The notes under the pieces: model-generated
Database searches by the model: none
Seen by the model: only the letters and a program-made list of their open reading frames with translations
What the model was told of the DNA's origin: nothing
In this document: positions 18,767-28,113 of the stretch, in pieces
Layout: every line of letters starts with the position of its first letter
Position numbering within the stretch: the stretch's first letter is position 1
Translations under genes and position numbers: made by a program
NCBI RefSeq assembly: GCF_000445065.1
Contig: NZ_ATHO01000070.1
Location: 1-64,000, forward strand
Origin: Sphingobium quisquiliarum P25
GTDB taxonomy: Bacteria > Pseudomonadota > Alphaproteobacteria > Sphingomonadales > Sphingomonadaceae
Length of the DNA: 64,000 nucleotides
Direction: 5' to 3'

Positions 18767-20644
18767 ATGGCGGCTCCCATTCTCTCCTTCGAAAATCTTG
18801 GCGTCAGCCAGGGCACGCACTGGCTTTTCCGGCATCTCGACATCTTCGTGGGCGACCGCGACCGGCTGGCGCTGATCGGCCGGAACGGCGCTGGCAAGAC
18901 GACGCTGCTAAAGCTGATCGCCGGCCAGATCGAAGCGGATGAGGGCACGCGCTCCGTCCGCCCCGGCGCGCGCGTCATCATGCTGGAGCAGGACCCGGAC
19001 GTCAGCGGCTTTGCGACCCTGCGCGACTTCGCGCTGGCGGGCGACTATGCGCCCCCCGCGCATGAGGTGGAGGCGATCGCCAGCCAGCTTGGCACCGACC
19101 TCAACCGCGAAGCCGCTACGGCCTCGGGCGGCGAGCGCCGCCGCGCCGCCATCGCCCGCGCGCTCGCCAGCGAGCCTGATCTGCTGTTGCTGGACGAGCC
19201 GACCAACCATCTCGACATCGACGCGATCGACTGGCTGGAAGGCTGGCTCGCCCGCTATTCCGGCGCGTTCATCGTCATCAGCCACGACCGCGCCTTCCTG
19301 ACCCGCCTGACGCGGCAGACGCTGTGGCTGGACCGCGGATCGATCCGCCGCAATGAAATCGGCTTCGGCGGTTTCGAGGAATGGATGGAAGCCGTCTATG
19401 CGGAGGAGGCGCGCGCCGCCGAAAAGCTGGACGCCAAGCTCAAGATCGAGGCGCACTGGCTGCAACGCGGCGTCACCGCCCGGCGCAAGCGCAACCAGGG
19501 CCGCCTCGCCAAGCTGCACGAGATGCGCGCCCAGCGCGCCGCGATGGTGGGGCCGCAGGGCGTCGCCAAGATCGCCGTCGCCGCCGACGACAGCAAGACG
19601 AAAAGCGTCATCACCGCCGAGCATGTCACCAAATCCTTTCCGCCGCCGCCAAAAACCCCGCTCGCGTCGAGCGAAGTCGAGACACGGGATGCGCAAGGCT
19701 TCCCGGCTTCGCTCCAAGCGGACGGAGGGCAGGGGCCGGGCCGCACGGTCATCAAGGACTTTTCCCTCCGCATCCAGCGCGGCGACCGCATCGGCATCGT
19801 CGGCGGCAATGGCGCTGGCAAGACCACGCTGCTCAAGCTCCTCACCGGCCAGATGGAGCCCGACAGCGGCGCCGTCCGCCAGGCCAAATCGCTCGACATG
19901 ATCTTCATCGACCAGCAGCGCAGCCTGATGCAGCCCGGCAAGCGCGTCCGCGACGTGCTGGCGGAGGGCGGCGACTGGATCGACGTGCGGGGATCGCGCA
20001 AGCATGTCCACGGCTATCTGAAGGAATTCCTGTTCGACCCCTCGCTTGCCGAGGCGCGGGTCGGCACCCTGTCGGGCGGCGAACGCTCGCGCCTGCTCTT
20101 TGCCCGCGAATTCGCGCGCGAATCCAACCTGCTGGTGCTGGACGAGCCGACCAACGACCTCGACCTCGAAACGCTCGACCTGCTCCAGGAAGTCATTGCC
20201 GACTATGACGGCACCGTGCTGATCGTCAGCCACGACCGCGACTTTCTGGACCGCACCGTCACCGTCACCCTGGGGCTGGACGGGTCGGGCCATGTCGACG
20301 TGATCGTCGGCGGCTATGCCGACTGGGCCGCCAAGCGCCAGCCGCGCAACGCCCCCAGGGTGGAAAAGAAAGCCGCCGCCGCGTCCCCGCCGCCCAGGCC
20401 CGCTTCCGCCAAGCTCAGCTACAAGGACCAGCGCGATCTGGACCTGCTGCCCGCCCGGATCGAGGAGCTGGAGGCCGCGATCGCCCGTGACGAGCAGGCT
20501 CTGGCCGACCCCAATCTCTACGCCCGCGACCCCAAGCGCTTCGCCAGCCTGACCCAGGCGATCGAGCAGGCGCGCGGCGAGAAGGACAAGGCGGAGGAAC
20601 GCTGGCTCGAACTCGCCGAAAAGGCCGAGGGGATGAGCGGCTGA
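18767..20644 (+). CDS. ABC-F family ATPase, Uup type, with repeat-derived insert
   Basis: A 625-residue soluble protein with two ABC domains. First domain: Walker A GRNGAGKTT (38-46), signature ASGGERRRAAIARAL, Walker B LLLLDEPTNHLD. Second domain: GGNGAGKTTLLKLL, LSGGERSRLLFARE, LLVLDEPTNDLD. A C-terminal coiled coil (LPARIEELEAAIARDEQAL) is typical of Uup, a ribosome- and DNA-junction-linked ABC-F protein. Between two early strands of the second domain (about residues 291-325) lies a low-complexity loop whose DNA matches the dispersed palindromic repeat. The start at 18767 precedes ILSFENL, as in homologues. Confidence 0.93.
   Translation: MAAPILSFENLGVSQGTHWLFRHLDIFVGDRDRLALIGRNGAGKTTLLKLIAGQIEADEGTRSVRPGARVIMLEQDPDVSGFATLRDFALAGDYAPPAHEVEAIASQLGTDLNREAATASGGERRRAAIARALASEPDLLLLDEPTNHLDIDAIDWLEGWLARYSGAFIVISHDRAFLTRLTRQTLWLDRGSIRRNEIGFGGFEEWMEAVYAEEARAAEKLDAKLKIEAHWLQRGVTARRKRNQGRLAKLHEMRAQRAAMVGPQGVAKIAVAADDSKTKSVITAEHVTKSFPPPPKTPLASSEVETRDAQGFPASLQADGGQGPGRTVIKDFSLRIQRGDRIGIVGGNGAGKTTLLKLLTGQMEPDSGAVRQAKSLDMIFIDQQRSLMQPGKRVRDVLAEGGDWIDVRGSRKHVHGYLKEFLFDPSLAEARVGTLSGGERSRLLFAREFARESNLLVLDEPTNDLDLETLDLLQEVIADYDGTVLIVSHDRDFLDRTVTVTLGLDGSGHVDVIVGGYADWAAKRQPRNAPRVEKKAAAASPPPRPASAKLSYKDQRDLDLLPARIEELEAAIARDEQALADPNLYARDPKRFASLTQAIEQARGEKDKAEERWLELAEKAEGMSG
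19659..19729. repeat. Repeat-derived insert R7 inside the ABC-F gene
   Basis: The stretch CGCTCGCGTCGAGCGAAGTC...GAGACACGGGATGCGCAAGG...GCTTCGCTCCAAGCGGACGG is related, in reverse orientation, to the repeat at 56925-56998 (GACACGGGAAGCGCGATG ... CTCGACTGCGCTCGAAACG). The match is diverged but collinear. It keeps the reading frame and encodes a loop with ASSEVETRDAQGFPASLQAD. Confidence 0.65.
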
Positions 20645-20659
20645 AAAAGGGGAACGTCC

Positions 20660-21412
20660 ATGGTCGAAAGCCACGCAGCAACAGCCATTCTGCCGCAGCC
20701 GCAGGCGGAAGCAGAGGCCGGACAGCCGCATCATGCGGTCCATTATGTCAACCGCGTCGGCTGGCTGCGCGCCGCGATCCTGGGCGCGAATGACGGCATC
20801 GTCTCGACCGCCAGCCTGCTGACCGGCGTTGCCGCATCAGGGGCAAGCCGGGAAACCATATTGCTCACCGGCATCGCCGCCCTGCTCGCGGGGGCGATGT
20901 CCATGGCGGCGGGCGAATATGTGTCCGTCAGCGCGCAGGCGGACACGGAACGCGCCGACCTTGCCAAGGAAAAGAAGGCGCTGCTTCATCAACCCGATGA
21001 GGAATGGCGCGAACTGCGCGACATCTATGTCGAACGCGGCCTGACCCCCGATCTGGCGGGGCAGGTCGCGCGCCAGTTGATGGAAACCGATGCGCTCGGC
21101 GCGCATGCACGGGACGAGCTTGGCATTTCGGAGGTCAGCACCGCCCGCCCGGTGCAGGCCGCGCTCACCTCCGCCGCCACCTTTGCCGCAGGCGCGATCG
21201 CGCCCGTCATCGCGTCCGCCGTCAGCCCGCAGGGGCTTGCCGTGGGGGCCGTCATCGCGACCTCGCTCCTCTGCCTTGCCGTGCTCGGTTATGCCGGGGC
21301 GCGGCTGGGGGGAGGGCGGCGGCTGCGCTCCGTCGCCCGCGTCCTGTTCTGGGGCGCGCTCGCCATGGGCGTGACTGCGGCGGCGGGCAGGCTTTTCGGC
21401 GCGGCGATATGA
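20660..21412 (+). CDS. VIT1/CCC1-family metal transporter
   Basis: A 250-residue membrane protein of the VIT1/CCC1 family (iron or manganese transport). LRAAILGANDGIVSTASLLTG is the family hallmark in helix 1, followed by AGAMSMAAGEYVSVSAQADTE and a cytosolic helical metal-binding segment (EKKALLHQPDEEWRELRDIY). Five hydrophobic helices are visible. An AAGGGGAA ribosome site precedes the ATG, and the gene begins 15 bases after the ABC-F stop. The metal and direction of transport are not determinable from sequence. Confidence 0.9.
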   Translation: MVESHAATAILPQPQAEAEAGQPHHAVHYVNRVGWLRAAILGANDGIVSTASLLTGVAASGASRETILLTGIAALLAGAMSMAAGEYVSVSAQADTERADLAKEKKALLHQPDEEWRELRDIYVERGLTPDLAGQVARQLMETDALGAHARDELGISEVSTARPVQAALTSAATFAAGAIAPVIASAVSPQGLAVGAVIATSLLCLAVLGYAGARLGGGRRLRSVARVLFWGALAMGVTAAAGRLFGAAI

Positions 21413-21458
21413 TGGCACTCTCCGCCGCCATTCAAGAGAATCCCTCAAGGAGACGATC

Positions 21459-22004
21459 ATGACCGAGATTCAGCAAATTCCCCTGAAAACGATCAAGGGC
21501 GCCGACGCCAGCCTCAACGACTATGCGGGCAAGGTCGTGCTGGCGGTGAACGTCGCCTCCAAATGCGGCCTGACCCCGCAATATGAAGGGCTGGAAAAGC
21601 TCTACAGCAACTACAAGGACAAGGGGCTGGTCGTCGCCGGTTTCCCCGCCAATGATTTTGCGGGGCAGGAGCCGGGCAGCAATGAGGAAATCGAATCCTT
21701 CTGCACCACCAATTTCGGCGTCGATTTCCCGATGTTCGAAAAGATCACGGTGACCGGCCCGGAAAAGCACCCGCTCTATGCCGCCCTCACCAGCCAGCAG
21801 CCCAAGGCGCAGGGGGAAAGCGACGCCTTCCGCGAAAAGCTGAAAGGCTATGGCATGACCCCGACGGAAGAACCGGAAGTTCTGTGGAATTTCGAAAAAT
21901 TCCTGATCGCGAAGGATGGCACCGTCGCGGCCCGCTTCGCGCCCGGCACCACCCCGGACGATCCGGCGCTGGTTTCGGCGATCGAGGCTGAACTGGCCAA
22001 GTAA
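21459..22004 (+). CDS. Glutathione peroxidase, BtuE-like
   Basis: A 181-residue thiol peroxidase that closely follows E. coli BtuE: NVASKCGLTPQYEGLE with peroxidatic C36, CTTNFGVDFPMFEKI, and LWNFEKFLI with the conserved Trp. It is a Cys, not selenocysteine, enzyme. The motif usually written FPCNQF reads FPANDF here, so the resolving-type Cys and the Gln of the catalytic tetrad are replaced. The ATG has a strong CAAGGAGACG site. Expected role: reduction of hydrogen or lipid peroxides. Confidence 0.93.
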   Translation: MTEIQQIPLKTIKGADASLNDYAGKVVLAVNVASKCGLTPQYEGLEKLYSNYKDKGLVVAGFPANDFAGQEPGSNEEIESFCTTNFGVDFPMFEKITVTGPEKHPLYAALTSQQPKAQGESDAFREKLKGYGMTPTEEPEVLWNFEKFLIAKDGTVAARFAPGTTPDDPALVSAIEAELAK

Positions 22005-22036
22005 CCGATCGCCGCACGCCGTCCGCGCCGCCGCCC

Positions 22037-22654
22037 ATGATGCCGCCCCAGATCGGACCGGTGCTCGAAGCGCTGGGCATCGTCGGCATCTTCGTGTTCG
22101 CGGCGTCGGGCGCGCTGGCGGCGGCGCGCCTGCGGCTGACGTTGGTGACCTTCGCCTTCTTCGCGCTGATCACCGGGGTAGGCGGCGGGACCGTGCGCGA
22201 CCTGCTGATCGGAGCGCCCGTCTTCTGGGTGCATGATGCGATACCCGCCGTCACCTGCATGGCCGCTGCGCTGCTGGTCTGGTTCACGCCCCGCCGCTTG
22301 TGGAGCGACCATGCGCTGGACTGGCTCGATGCCGTCGGCCTCGCCGCCTTCGCCGTGTTCGGCGCGGCCAAGGCGCTGAACTACGGCATCCCGCCCCTCG
22401 TCGCCGCGATGATGGGCGTCGTGACCGGCTGCGTCGGCGGCATCATCCGCGACCTTCTGGCGCATGAGCCGTCCATCCTGCTGCGGCCCGAACTTTATGT
22501 GACGGCGGCGGCGGTTGCGTCCGGCCTGTTCGTGCTGCTGCGCTGGGGCGGGCTGGATGTGCCGGTGGCGGGGCTGATCGCCGCCTTCACCGGCTTCCTG
22601 CTGCGAGCGATCGCGATCCGGCGGGGCCTGGGATTGCCGGGGTACAAGGGGTAG
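22037..22654 (+). CDS. TRIC-type (UPF0126) trimeric intracellular cation channel family protein
   Basis: A 205-residue protein with about seven hydrophobic helices. It has the two-fold repeated UPF0126 signature: GIFVFAASGALAAARLRL with GVGGGTVRDLLIG, and AFAVFGAAKALNYG with GVVTGCVGGIIRDLL. Prokaryotic TRIC homologues form K+-permeable trimers. It starts 32 bases after the peroxidase stop and could share its transcript. The next feature downstream is a long repeat-rich spacer. Confidence 0.92.
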   Translation: MMPPQIGPVLEALGIVGIFVFAASGALAAARLRLTLVTFAFFALITGVGGGTVRDLLIGAPVFWVHDAIPAVTCMAAALLVWFTPRRLWSDHALDWLDAVGLAAFAVFGAAKALNYGIPPLVAAMMGVVTGCVGGIIRDLLAHEPSILLRPELYVTAAAVASGLFVLLRWGGLDVPVAGLIAAFTGFLLRAIAIRRGLGLPGYKG

Positions 22655-22689
22655 GGCTCGCCCCAAAGCGCGTCACAGATCACCAGCAT

Positions 22690-22802
22690 CCGTTCATCCT
22701 GAGTAGCCATTGAGCTTGCCGAAATGGCGTATCGAAGGATCAGCAGTTGGTAGCCGCTTCGACACGGCGCTTCGCAGTTCAGCACCTACTCGGCGCCAAC
22801 GG
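22690..22802. repeat. Palindromic repeat R2 (long class)
   Basis: Starts CCGTTCATCCTGAGTAGCC and ends CCTACTCGGCGCCAACGG. The left half is nearly identical to the elements at 16684 and 29078 (TTGAGCTTGCCGAAATGGCG, TATCGAAGGATCAG). The right half is more diverged, so the terminal arms pair less well than in R1. Confidence 0.85.
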
Positions 22803-22814
22803 TCCAAACCTACC

Positions 22815-22909
22815 CCGTTCGCCCTGAGCCTGTCGAAGGGCCCGCCGAACGCAGTGAGGCGTCTTCGTCTCCGCTCAGACAAGGGCTTCGACAGGCTCAG
22901 CCCGAACGG
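22815..22909. repeat. Palindromic repeat R3 (short class)
   Basis: CCGTTCGCCCTGAGCCTGTC at the left pairs with GACAGGCTCAGCCCGAACGG at the right; GAAGGGC/GCCCTTG-type pairing extends the stem. The arms are about 24 bases long. It shares only the terminal CCGTTCG/CGAACGG ends with the long class. Confidence 0.88.
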
Positions 22910-23111
22910 CTGGGAGGTTTCGAGCCCCAGTGGTCAGGGTTTAAAGCCGTTCGAGTGCCTACGCAGGAACAAGGGCTGGGCTAACTCAAAAAAGCTCAAC
23001 CCTAACAGGAACCGTCCGGGCTGAGCGTGGCGAAGCCCACCCCTTCTCTCCAAGATGGCCGGACCCACAGACAAACGCGAACGGACACGCCGGAAAGCGT
23101 CTCCCCAACCC

Positions 23112-25016
23112 TCATCCCCGCCACAAGGCCGTCAGCAGCCCCATCAATCCCCGCTCATCCGCCATGCCACGCGGCGCGCCAAAGCTCCGGCATTCCAGAC
23201 AGTCGGCCCGCACGCCAGCCCCGCTGACCAGCGCGCGCACATCGGCGATCGCCTGCATCGCCCAGCGGCGCTGGATCATCGCCTGACGGCTCAGCATGTC
23301 GCGCGGCGCGTCGGCATCCTCGTCCCGCTCGGTCATGGATTGCAGGAACTCGACGAACCTGTCCGGCTCCTTTTCGATGCGGTAGGTGCGCGCCGCCTTG
23401 GGATCGATTTTCGCCAGCCTCGCCGCCTCGGCAATCGCCTCGTCCAGCCCGCCGAAGCGGTCGACCAGCCCAATCTGGCGCGCCGTGCCGCCATCCCATA
23501 CCCGGCCTTGCGCGATCGCGTCGATCTGCTGCGGCGACTTGTTCCGCGCCTCGGCCACCAGCCCGACGAAGCGGCGGTAGATATCCTCGACCCCCATCTG
23601 CATGATGCGGTCGAATTCCGGCGTCGTTCCGCCCGCCAGATCGGGTTGCCCCGACAGCGGCGTCGTGCGCACGCCGTCCGTGGTGATGCCCATCTTCGCC
23701 AGCGTGCCTTCAAAGCTGGGCAGGATGCCGAACACGCCGATCGATCCGGTGATCGTGTCCGGCTCGGCAAAGATCATGTTGGCGGGCGTCGATATCCAAT
23801 AGCCGCCGCTCGCCGCCACATTGCCCATGGAAACGACGACGGGCAGGCCCTGCTGCCTGGCTTCCATGATGGCGCTGCGGATTTTTTCGGATGCCATCAC
23901 CGATCCGCCCGGCGAATCGACGCGCACAACCAGGGCCTTCAGATCCTTTTCGGCCAGCGCCTTGTAGAGCAGGGCCGAAATCGTATCGCCCGCCGCGCTT
24001 CCCGGACCGCCTTCGCCGTCCACAATGTCCCCGGCGACGGTCAACAGGCCGATCTGGCCATTATTGGCGGGCTGATGCGCCTTCGCATAGCTTCTGAGGT
24101 CAATGGCCGCGAAGTCGCCCGCGCGTTCGTCGGACGGTTCGCCCGCCACTTGCGCGACCCGCTTGCCGAAGGCCGCTTCATCGCCCAGCCGGTCGATCAG
24201 GCCTGCCGCCAGCGCTGCCTTGGCAAGGTTCCCGCCCGCCGCCGTCGCCGCGTCCACCGGGTTGCTGGCGTAGGTGGCCAGCCTGGCACGGGGCCGGGCC
24301 TTCGTTACATCCTCCTGCCATTGCTGCCACAGCGCATCGGCCAGCGCCTGGTTCGCCTGCCGCGCTTCGGGCGACTGGCCGGAGCGGATGAACGGCTCGA
24401 CAAAGCTCTTGTAGGTGCCGACGCGATAGACATGCGTGTTGACGCCCAGCTTGTCGATCAGCCCCTTGTAATAGAGGCCCGATCCGCCCCGGCCCATGAT
24501 TGCGACGCCGCCCAGCGGATCGACCCAGCTTTCGCTGGCATGGGCCGCCAGTTGGTAGCTGTCGTCGCTATAGATGGTGGCATAGGCGAACACCGGCTTC
24601 TTCGCCGCCCGGACCGCGTCCAGCGCCTTGCCCACCCGCGCCAGCGCCACCTGGCCGCCGCCCATGAAGCCGTTCAGGTTCAGCACCACGGCCTTCACCT
24701 TGGCATCGTCCTTCGCCGCATCGAGCGCCGCCACGATGTCGGACAGGCGATATTCGCGCATCTGCGATCCTGATCCCGACAGCAGGGAAAACGGATCGGC
24801 CTCAGCGGGCTGCTCCACGATCGTGCCGTCCAGCTTCAACAGCAACGCGCCGCTGCTGACCGCGCGCGCGGGCTTGGGCGACCAGGACAGGGCGGCATAG
24901 AGCAGGCCGAAGAACATGAGCAGGAACAGGAGGACCAGCCCGTCCTTGATCGCGACCAATATGCGCCACGCCGCTTTCACGAATGCCAACTCGCCGTCTC
25001 CCTGTCTCTCGGCCAT
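23112..25016 (-). CDS. sppA: Signal peptide peptidase SppA, 67K type
   Basis: A 634-residue membrane-anchored serine protease that degrades cleaved signal peptides. A TM helix lies at about residues 25-45. The protein has two ClpP-like halves, as in the long SppA form: catalytic Lys K203 in [12 protein letters not shown] (N-half) and nucleophile S403 in [13 protein letters not shown] (C-half). [17 protein letters not shown] is also conserved. The start at 25016 ([10 protein letters not shown]) is chosen because upstream codons overlap the divergent promoter region. It diverges from gpmA. Confidence 0.94.
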   Translation of the reverse strand: MAERQGDGELAFVKAAWRILVAIKDGLVLLFLLMFFGLLYAALSWSPKPARAVSSGALLLKLDGTIVEQPAEADPFSLLSGSGSQMREYRLSDIVAALDAAKDDAKVKAVVLNLNGFMGGGQVALARVGKALDAVRAAKKPVFAYATIYSDDSYQLAAHASESWVDPLGGVAIMGRGGSGLYYKGLIDKLGVNTHVYRVGTYKSFVEPFIRSGQSPEARQANQALADALWQQWQEDVTKARPRARLATYASNPVDAATAAGGNLAKAALAAGLIDRLGDEAAFGKRVAQVAGEPSDERAGDFAAIDLRSYAKAHQPANNGQIGLLTVAGDIVDGEGGPGSAAGDTISALLYKALAEKDLKALVVRVDSPGGSVMASEKIRSAIMEARQQGLPVVVSMGNVAASGGYWISTPANMIFAEPDTITGSIGVFGILPSFEGTLAKMGITTDGVRTTPLSGQPDLAGGTTPEFDRIMQMGVEDIYRRFVGLVAEARNKSPQQIDAIAQGRVWDGGTARQIGLVDRFGGLDEAIAEAARLAKIDPKAARTYRIEKEPDRFVEFLQSMTERDEDADAPRDMLSRQAMIQRRWAMQAIADVRALVSGAGVRADCLECRSFGAPRGMADERGLMGLLTALWRG

Positions 25017-25142
25017 CTGCGCTATCGTATCGGCGGGCCGACTGCAATGTGGGGGCAGGGGTGGCCTTCGCAAGCTTGCGCCCATGATTTCACCCGCTAT
25101 GGGAGGGCGCAAATTGTCGCTCTAGTGCAGGAGACGCGCCCC

Positions 25143-25829
25143 ATGCCCACTCTCGTCCTCATCCGTCATGGCCAGTCGGCCTGGAACCTGGAAAACCGCT
25201 TCACCGGCTGGTGGGACGTGGACGTGACGGAAAAGGGGGCGGAGGAAGCGCGCGCCGCCGGGCGGTTGATGGCGGAAAAGGGTCTGGACTTCGACCAGTG
25301 CTTCACCTCGCTCCAGACCCGCGCGATCAAGACGCTGAACCTGGCGCTGGAGGAAATGGGCCGTCTGTGGCTGCCCGTTGAAAAGGACTGGCGGCTCAAC
25401 GAACGTCATTATGGCGGGCTGACCGGCCTCAACAAGGCGGAAACGGCGGCCAGGCACGGCGACGCGCAGGTAAAGATCTGGCGCCGCAGCTTCGACGTGC
25501 CGCCCCCGCCGCTGGAGGCTGGCAGCGAGTTCGACCTGTCGAAGGACCGCCGCTATGCGGGCATCGCCATCCCCGCGACCGAATCCCTCAAGGACACGAT
25601 CGCGCGCGTGCTGCCCTATTGGGAAAGCCGCATCGCGCCGGAGTTGAAGGCGGGCAAGCGCGTGCTCATCTCCGCCCACGGCAATTCGCTGCGCGCGCTG
25701 GTCAAGCATCTGTCGAACATTCCCGATGACGAGATCACCGAACTGGAAATCCCGACCGGCCAGCCGATCGTCTACGACCTGGCCGACGACCTGACGGCAA
25801 AGGACCGCTATTACTTGTCGGAACGCTAA
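25143..25829 (+). CDS. gpmA: 2,3-bisphosphoglycerate-dependent phosphoglycerate mutase
   Basis: A 228-residue glycolytic enzyme converting 3- and 2-phosphoglycerate. The phosphohistidine motif [10 protein letters not shown] is at residues 6-15 (H9), the second active-site His is in [12 protein letters not shown], and [15 protein letters not shown] is diagnostic for GpmA over other histidine phosphatases. The start at 25143 has GGAGACG upstream. Monocistronic or followed by purE after a palindromic repeat. Confidence 0.95.
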   Translation: MPTLVLIRHGQSAWNLENRFTGWWDVDVTEKGAEEARAAGRLMAEKGLDFDQCFTSLQTRAIKTLNLALEEMGRLWLPVEKDWRLNERHYGGLTGLNKAETAARHGDAQVKIWRRSFDVPPPPLEAGSEFDLSKDRRYAGIAIPATESLKDTIARVLPYWESRIAPELKAGKRVLISAHGNSLRALVKHLSNIPDDEITELEIPTGQPIVYDLADDLTAKDRYYLSER

Positions 25830-25844
25830 TCGCGCCTGCAACCT

Positions 25845-25915
25845 CCGTTCGTTTCGGGCGTGGCGGGGAAACAAAGAGCCTCACATCCCGTTTTCCGGCA
25901 GGCTCGAAACGAACG
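25845..25915. repeat. Palindromic repeat R5 between gpmA and purE
   Basis: CCGTTCGTTTCGGGC at the left and GCTCGAAACGAACG at the right form the outer stem; GGGAAAC and a GTTTTCC-type stretch pair inside. The ends match those of the repeat at 56925. It starts 16 bases after the gpmA stop and could act as its terminator. Confidence 0.75.
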
Positions 25916-26008
25916 CAGGGCATGATTTAACCACATCCCGCATTGCCCCCCGGCACCCGCGCCGCTAAGGGGCTTTGCTTTCCGCGCCATCAGGGGAAAC
26001 AAGCGCGC

Positions 26009-26500
26009 ATGACCGGAGAAAGCGCCGCCGCCGTCGGCATCATCATGGGTTCGCGGTCCGATTGGGACACGATGCGCCACGCGTCCGAAACCCTGGAAGC
26101 GCTCGGCGTCGCCCATGAATGCAAGGTCGTGTCCGCGCACCGCACGCCCCAGCGCCTCTACGATTACGCGACCGGCGCGGCGGGGCGGGGGCTCAAGGTG
26201 ATCATCGCCGGGGCGGGGGGCGCTGCCCATCTGCCCGGCATGGCCGCGTCCATGACCCGCCTGCCGGTGCTGGGGGTGCCGGTCGAATCCAAGGCGCTCA
26301 AGGGCATGGATTCGCTCCTCTCCATCGTCCAGATGCCCGGCGGCATTCCCGTAGGCACGCTGGCGATCGGCAAGCCCGGCGCGATCAACGCCGCGCTGCT
26401 CGCCGCCGCCATCCTCGCCACCACCGACGAAGCTCTCGCCCAGCGCCTCGACGCCTGGCGCGAAAAGCAGACGAGCGATGTCGCGGAGACTCCCGAATAA
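26009..26500 (+). CDS. purE: N5-carboxyaminoimidazole ribonucleotide mutase
   Basis: A 163-residue class I PurE of de novo purine synthesis, converting N5-CAIR to [16 protein letters not shown] holds the substrate-binding Ser/Asp, [11 protein letters not shown] the catalytic His, and [11 protein letters not shown] and [14 protein letters not shown] are family-typical. The ATG at 26009 is chosen from homologue starts; upstream sequence is not conserved. Its stop is one base before the purK ATG, so the two are coupled. Confidence 0.95.
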   Translation: MTGESAAAVGIIMGSRSDWDTMRHASETLEALGVAHECKVVSAHRTPQRLYDYATGAAGRGLKVIIAGAGGAAHLPGMAASMTRLPVLGVPVESKALKGMDSLLSIVQMPGGIPVGTLAIGKPGAINAALLAAAILATTDEALAQRLDAWREKQTSDVAETPE

Positions 26501-26501
26501 G

Positions 26502-27572
26502 ATGACGACCGTCCCGCCCGGCTCCACCATCGGCATCCTCGGCGGCGGCCAGCTTGGCCGGATGATCGCCATCGCCGCCGCGCAGCTTGGCTATCGCACC
26601 CACATCTACGCGCCGGAGGAAAGCGGCCCCGCCGCCGACGTGTCGCCCCGCTGGACCCGCGGCGCCTATGAGGACGCCGCCGCGCTCGCCGCCTTCGCCG
26701 ACAGCGTGGATGTCGTCACCTACGAGTTCGAGAATATCGATCCCGCCGCCGTCGACGTCCTTTCCAGCCATGGCCTCGTCCGCCCCGGCGCGCACGCCCT
26801 GCGCATCGCGCAGGACCGCCTCGCCGAAAAGCGCTTCGTCCAGGATCTGGGCGGCCTTACCGCGCCTTTCGCCCCGGTAGAGAGCCTCGACGACCTGGAG
26901 CAGGCCATCGCCCTGATCGGCAGCCGCGCCATCCTCAAGACCAACCGCATGGGCTATGACGGCAAGGGCCAGGCCCGCCTCAACGATCCCGGCGATGCGG
27001 TGGGCGCATGGAACGCGATCGGCCGCCAGAGCGCCATCCTCGAAGGCTTCGTGACCTTTGACGAGGAATTTTCCGTCATCCTCGCGCGCGGAGCGAATGG
27101 CGAAATACGCTTCTGGGACTCCGCCGCCAACGTCCATGTCGACGGCATCCTCGCCACCTCCACCGTGCCCGCCGGTCCCCGGATCGAAGCGCAGGTGGCG
27201 GCCGCCCGCGCGCTCGCTGCCCAGGTCGCCGACGCGCTCGACTATATCGGCGTCCTCACCCTGGAATTCTTCGCCAGCGCCGACGGCCCCGTCTTCAACG
27301 AAATGGCCCCGCGCGTCCACAATAGCGGCCACTGGACCATCGAGGGCGCGGTCACCAGCCAGTTCGAAAATCACGTCCGCGCAATCTGCGGCCTGCCCCT
27401 GGGCGAAACCGGCCTTGCCGCCCGGCGCGTCGAAATGCGCAACCTCATCGGCGCGCAGGCGAATGAGTGGCAGGCGATCCTGTCCGATCCCGCCAGCCAC
27501 CTGCACCTCTATGGCAAGCATGAAGCCCGCGCGGGCCGCAAGATGGGCCATGTGACCCGCCTGACGCTGTGA
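26502..27572 (+). CDS. purK: N5-carboxyaminoimidazole ribonucleotide synthase
   Basis: A 356-residue ATP-grasp enzyme that makes N5-CAIR from AIR, bicarbonate and ATP, feeding PurE. The N-terminal domain has IGILGGGQLGRMIAIAA; the ATP-grasp part has ILKTNRMGYDGKGQ, EGFVTFDEEFSVILAR and FNEMAPRVHNSGHW. The ATG is one base after purE; the stop overlaps the folA GTG start (GTGA). Purine synthesis and folate reduction are thus joined in one transcript. Confidence 0.95.
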   Translation: MTTVPPGSTIGILGGGQLGRMIAIAAAQLGYRTHIYAPEESGPAADVSPRWTRGAYEDAAALAAFADSVDVVTYEFENIDPAAVDVLSSHGLVRPGAHALRIAQDRLAEKRFVQDLGGLTAPFAPVESLDDLEQAIALIGSRAILKTNRMGYDGKGQARLNDPGDAVGAWNAIGRQSAILEGFVTFDEEFSVILARGANGEIRFWDSAANVHVDGILATSTVPAGPRIEAQVAAARALAAQVADALDYIGVLTLEFFASADGPVFNEMAPRVHNSGHWTIEGAVTSQFENHVRAICGLPLGETGLAARRVEMRNLIGAQANEWQAILSDPASHLHLYGKHEARAGRKMGHVTRLTL

Positions 27573-28069
27573 GCGCCGGGCCGGACATCGTCCTCGTCCT
27601 CGCCCGCGCCGACAATGGCGTGATCGGCAAGGATGGCGGCCTGCCCTGGCGCCTGCCCGCAGACCTCAGGCATTTCAAGGCGCTGACGCTCGGCCACCCC
27701 ATGGTCATGGGGCGCAAGACGTTCGACAGCCTGCCCGGCCTGCTGCCCGGCCGCCGCCATATCGTGCTGACCCGCGATGCGCAGTGGAGGGGGGAGGGCG
27801 CTGAAATCGCCCATGACGCCGCCAGCGCCATCCGCATCGCCGCCGCATCGCCGGTAATGGTCATCGGCGGCGCTGAAATCTACCGGCTGTTCCTGCCGCT
27901 CGCGACCCGGATCGAACTGACCGAAGTGCATATCGATGCGCAGGGCGACGCCGCGATCGCCTATCCCGATCCCACGGCATGGCAGGAAACCGCCCGCGCC
28001 GATCACCCGGCGCAGGGCGATGCGCCCGCCCACAGCTTCGTCACCTTCCACCGCCGGACCGCCCCGTGA
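27569..28069 (+). CDS. folA: Dihydrofolate reductase
   Basis: A 166-residue DHFR, reducing dihydrofolate with NADPH. The protein shows VLARADNGVIGKDGGLPWRLPADLRHFK with the active-site acidic Asp in LPADL, MVMGRKTFDSLPG, and VMVIGGAEIYRLFLPLA. It uses a GTG start at 27569 that overlaps the purK stop by four bases, so translation is coupled to purK; no separate ribosome site is obvious. Confidence 0.95.
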   Translation: MSAGPDIVLVLARADNGVIGKDGGLPWRLPADLRHFKALTLGHPMVMGRKTFDSLPGLLPGRRHIVLTRDAQWRGEGAEIAHDAASAIRIAAASPVMVIGGAEIYRLFLPLATRIELTEVHIDAQGDAAIAYPDPTAWQETARADHPAQGDAPAHSFVTFHRRTAP

Positions 28070-28113
28070 TGCCGCATTGCCAGCGGCTGGGCTGCTGCCT
28101 ATAGGCTGGCACG

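Larger units (their letters stand above)
22655..23111. other. Repeat-filled convergent intergenic region
   Basis: 457 bases between the TRIC gene and the oppositely oriented sppA hold two palindromic repeats (22690-22802 and 22815-22909) and a partial fragment with GGGCTGAGCGTGGCGAAGCC near 23018-23039. No gene is supported. The hairpins may serve as transcription ends for both flanking genes. Confidence 0.7.

Noticed and set aside
18908-20743. Long antisense open frame opposite the ABC-F gene
   Set aside because: No ribosome site or family motif; it mirrors the codon bias of the real gene.
16684-22909. CRISPR-like array from the repeated palindromes
   Set aside because: Copies are few, dispersed, unequal in length and lack regular spacers; no cas genes are present.
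28070-28113. FMN riboswitch before ribF
   Set aside because: The gap is only 44 bases and lacks the conserved FMN aptamer pattern.
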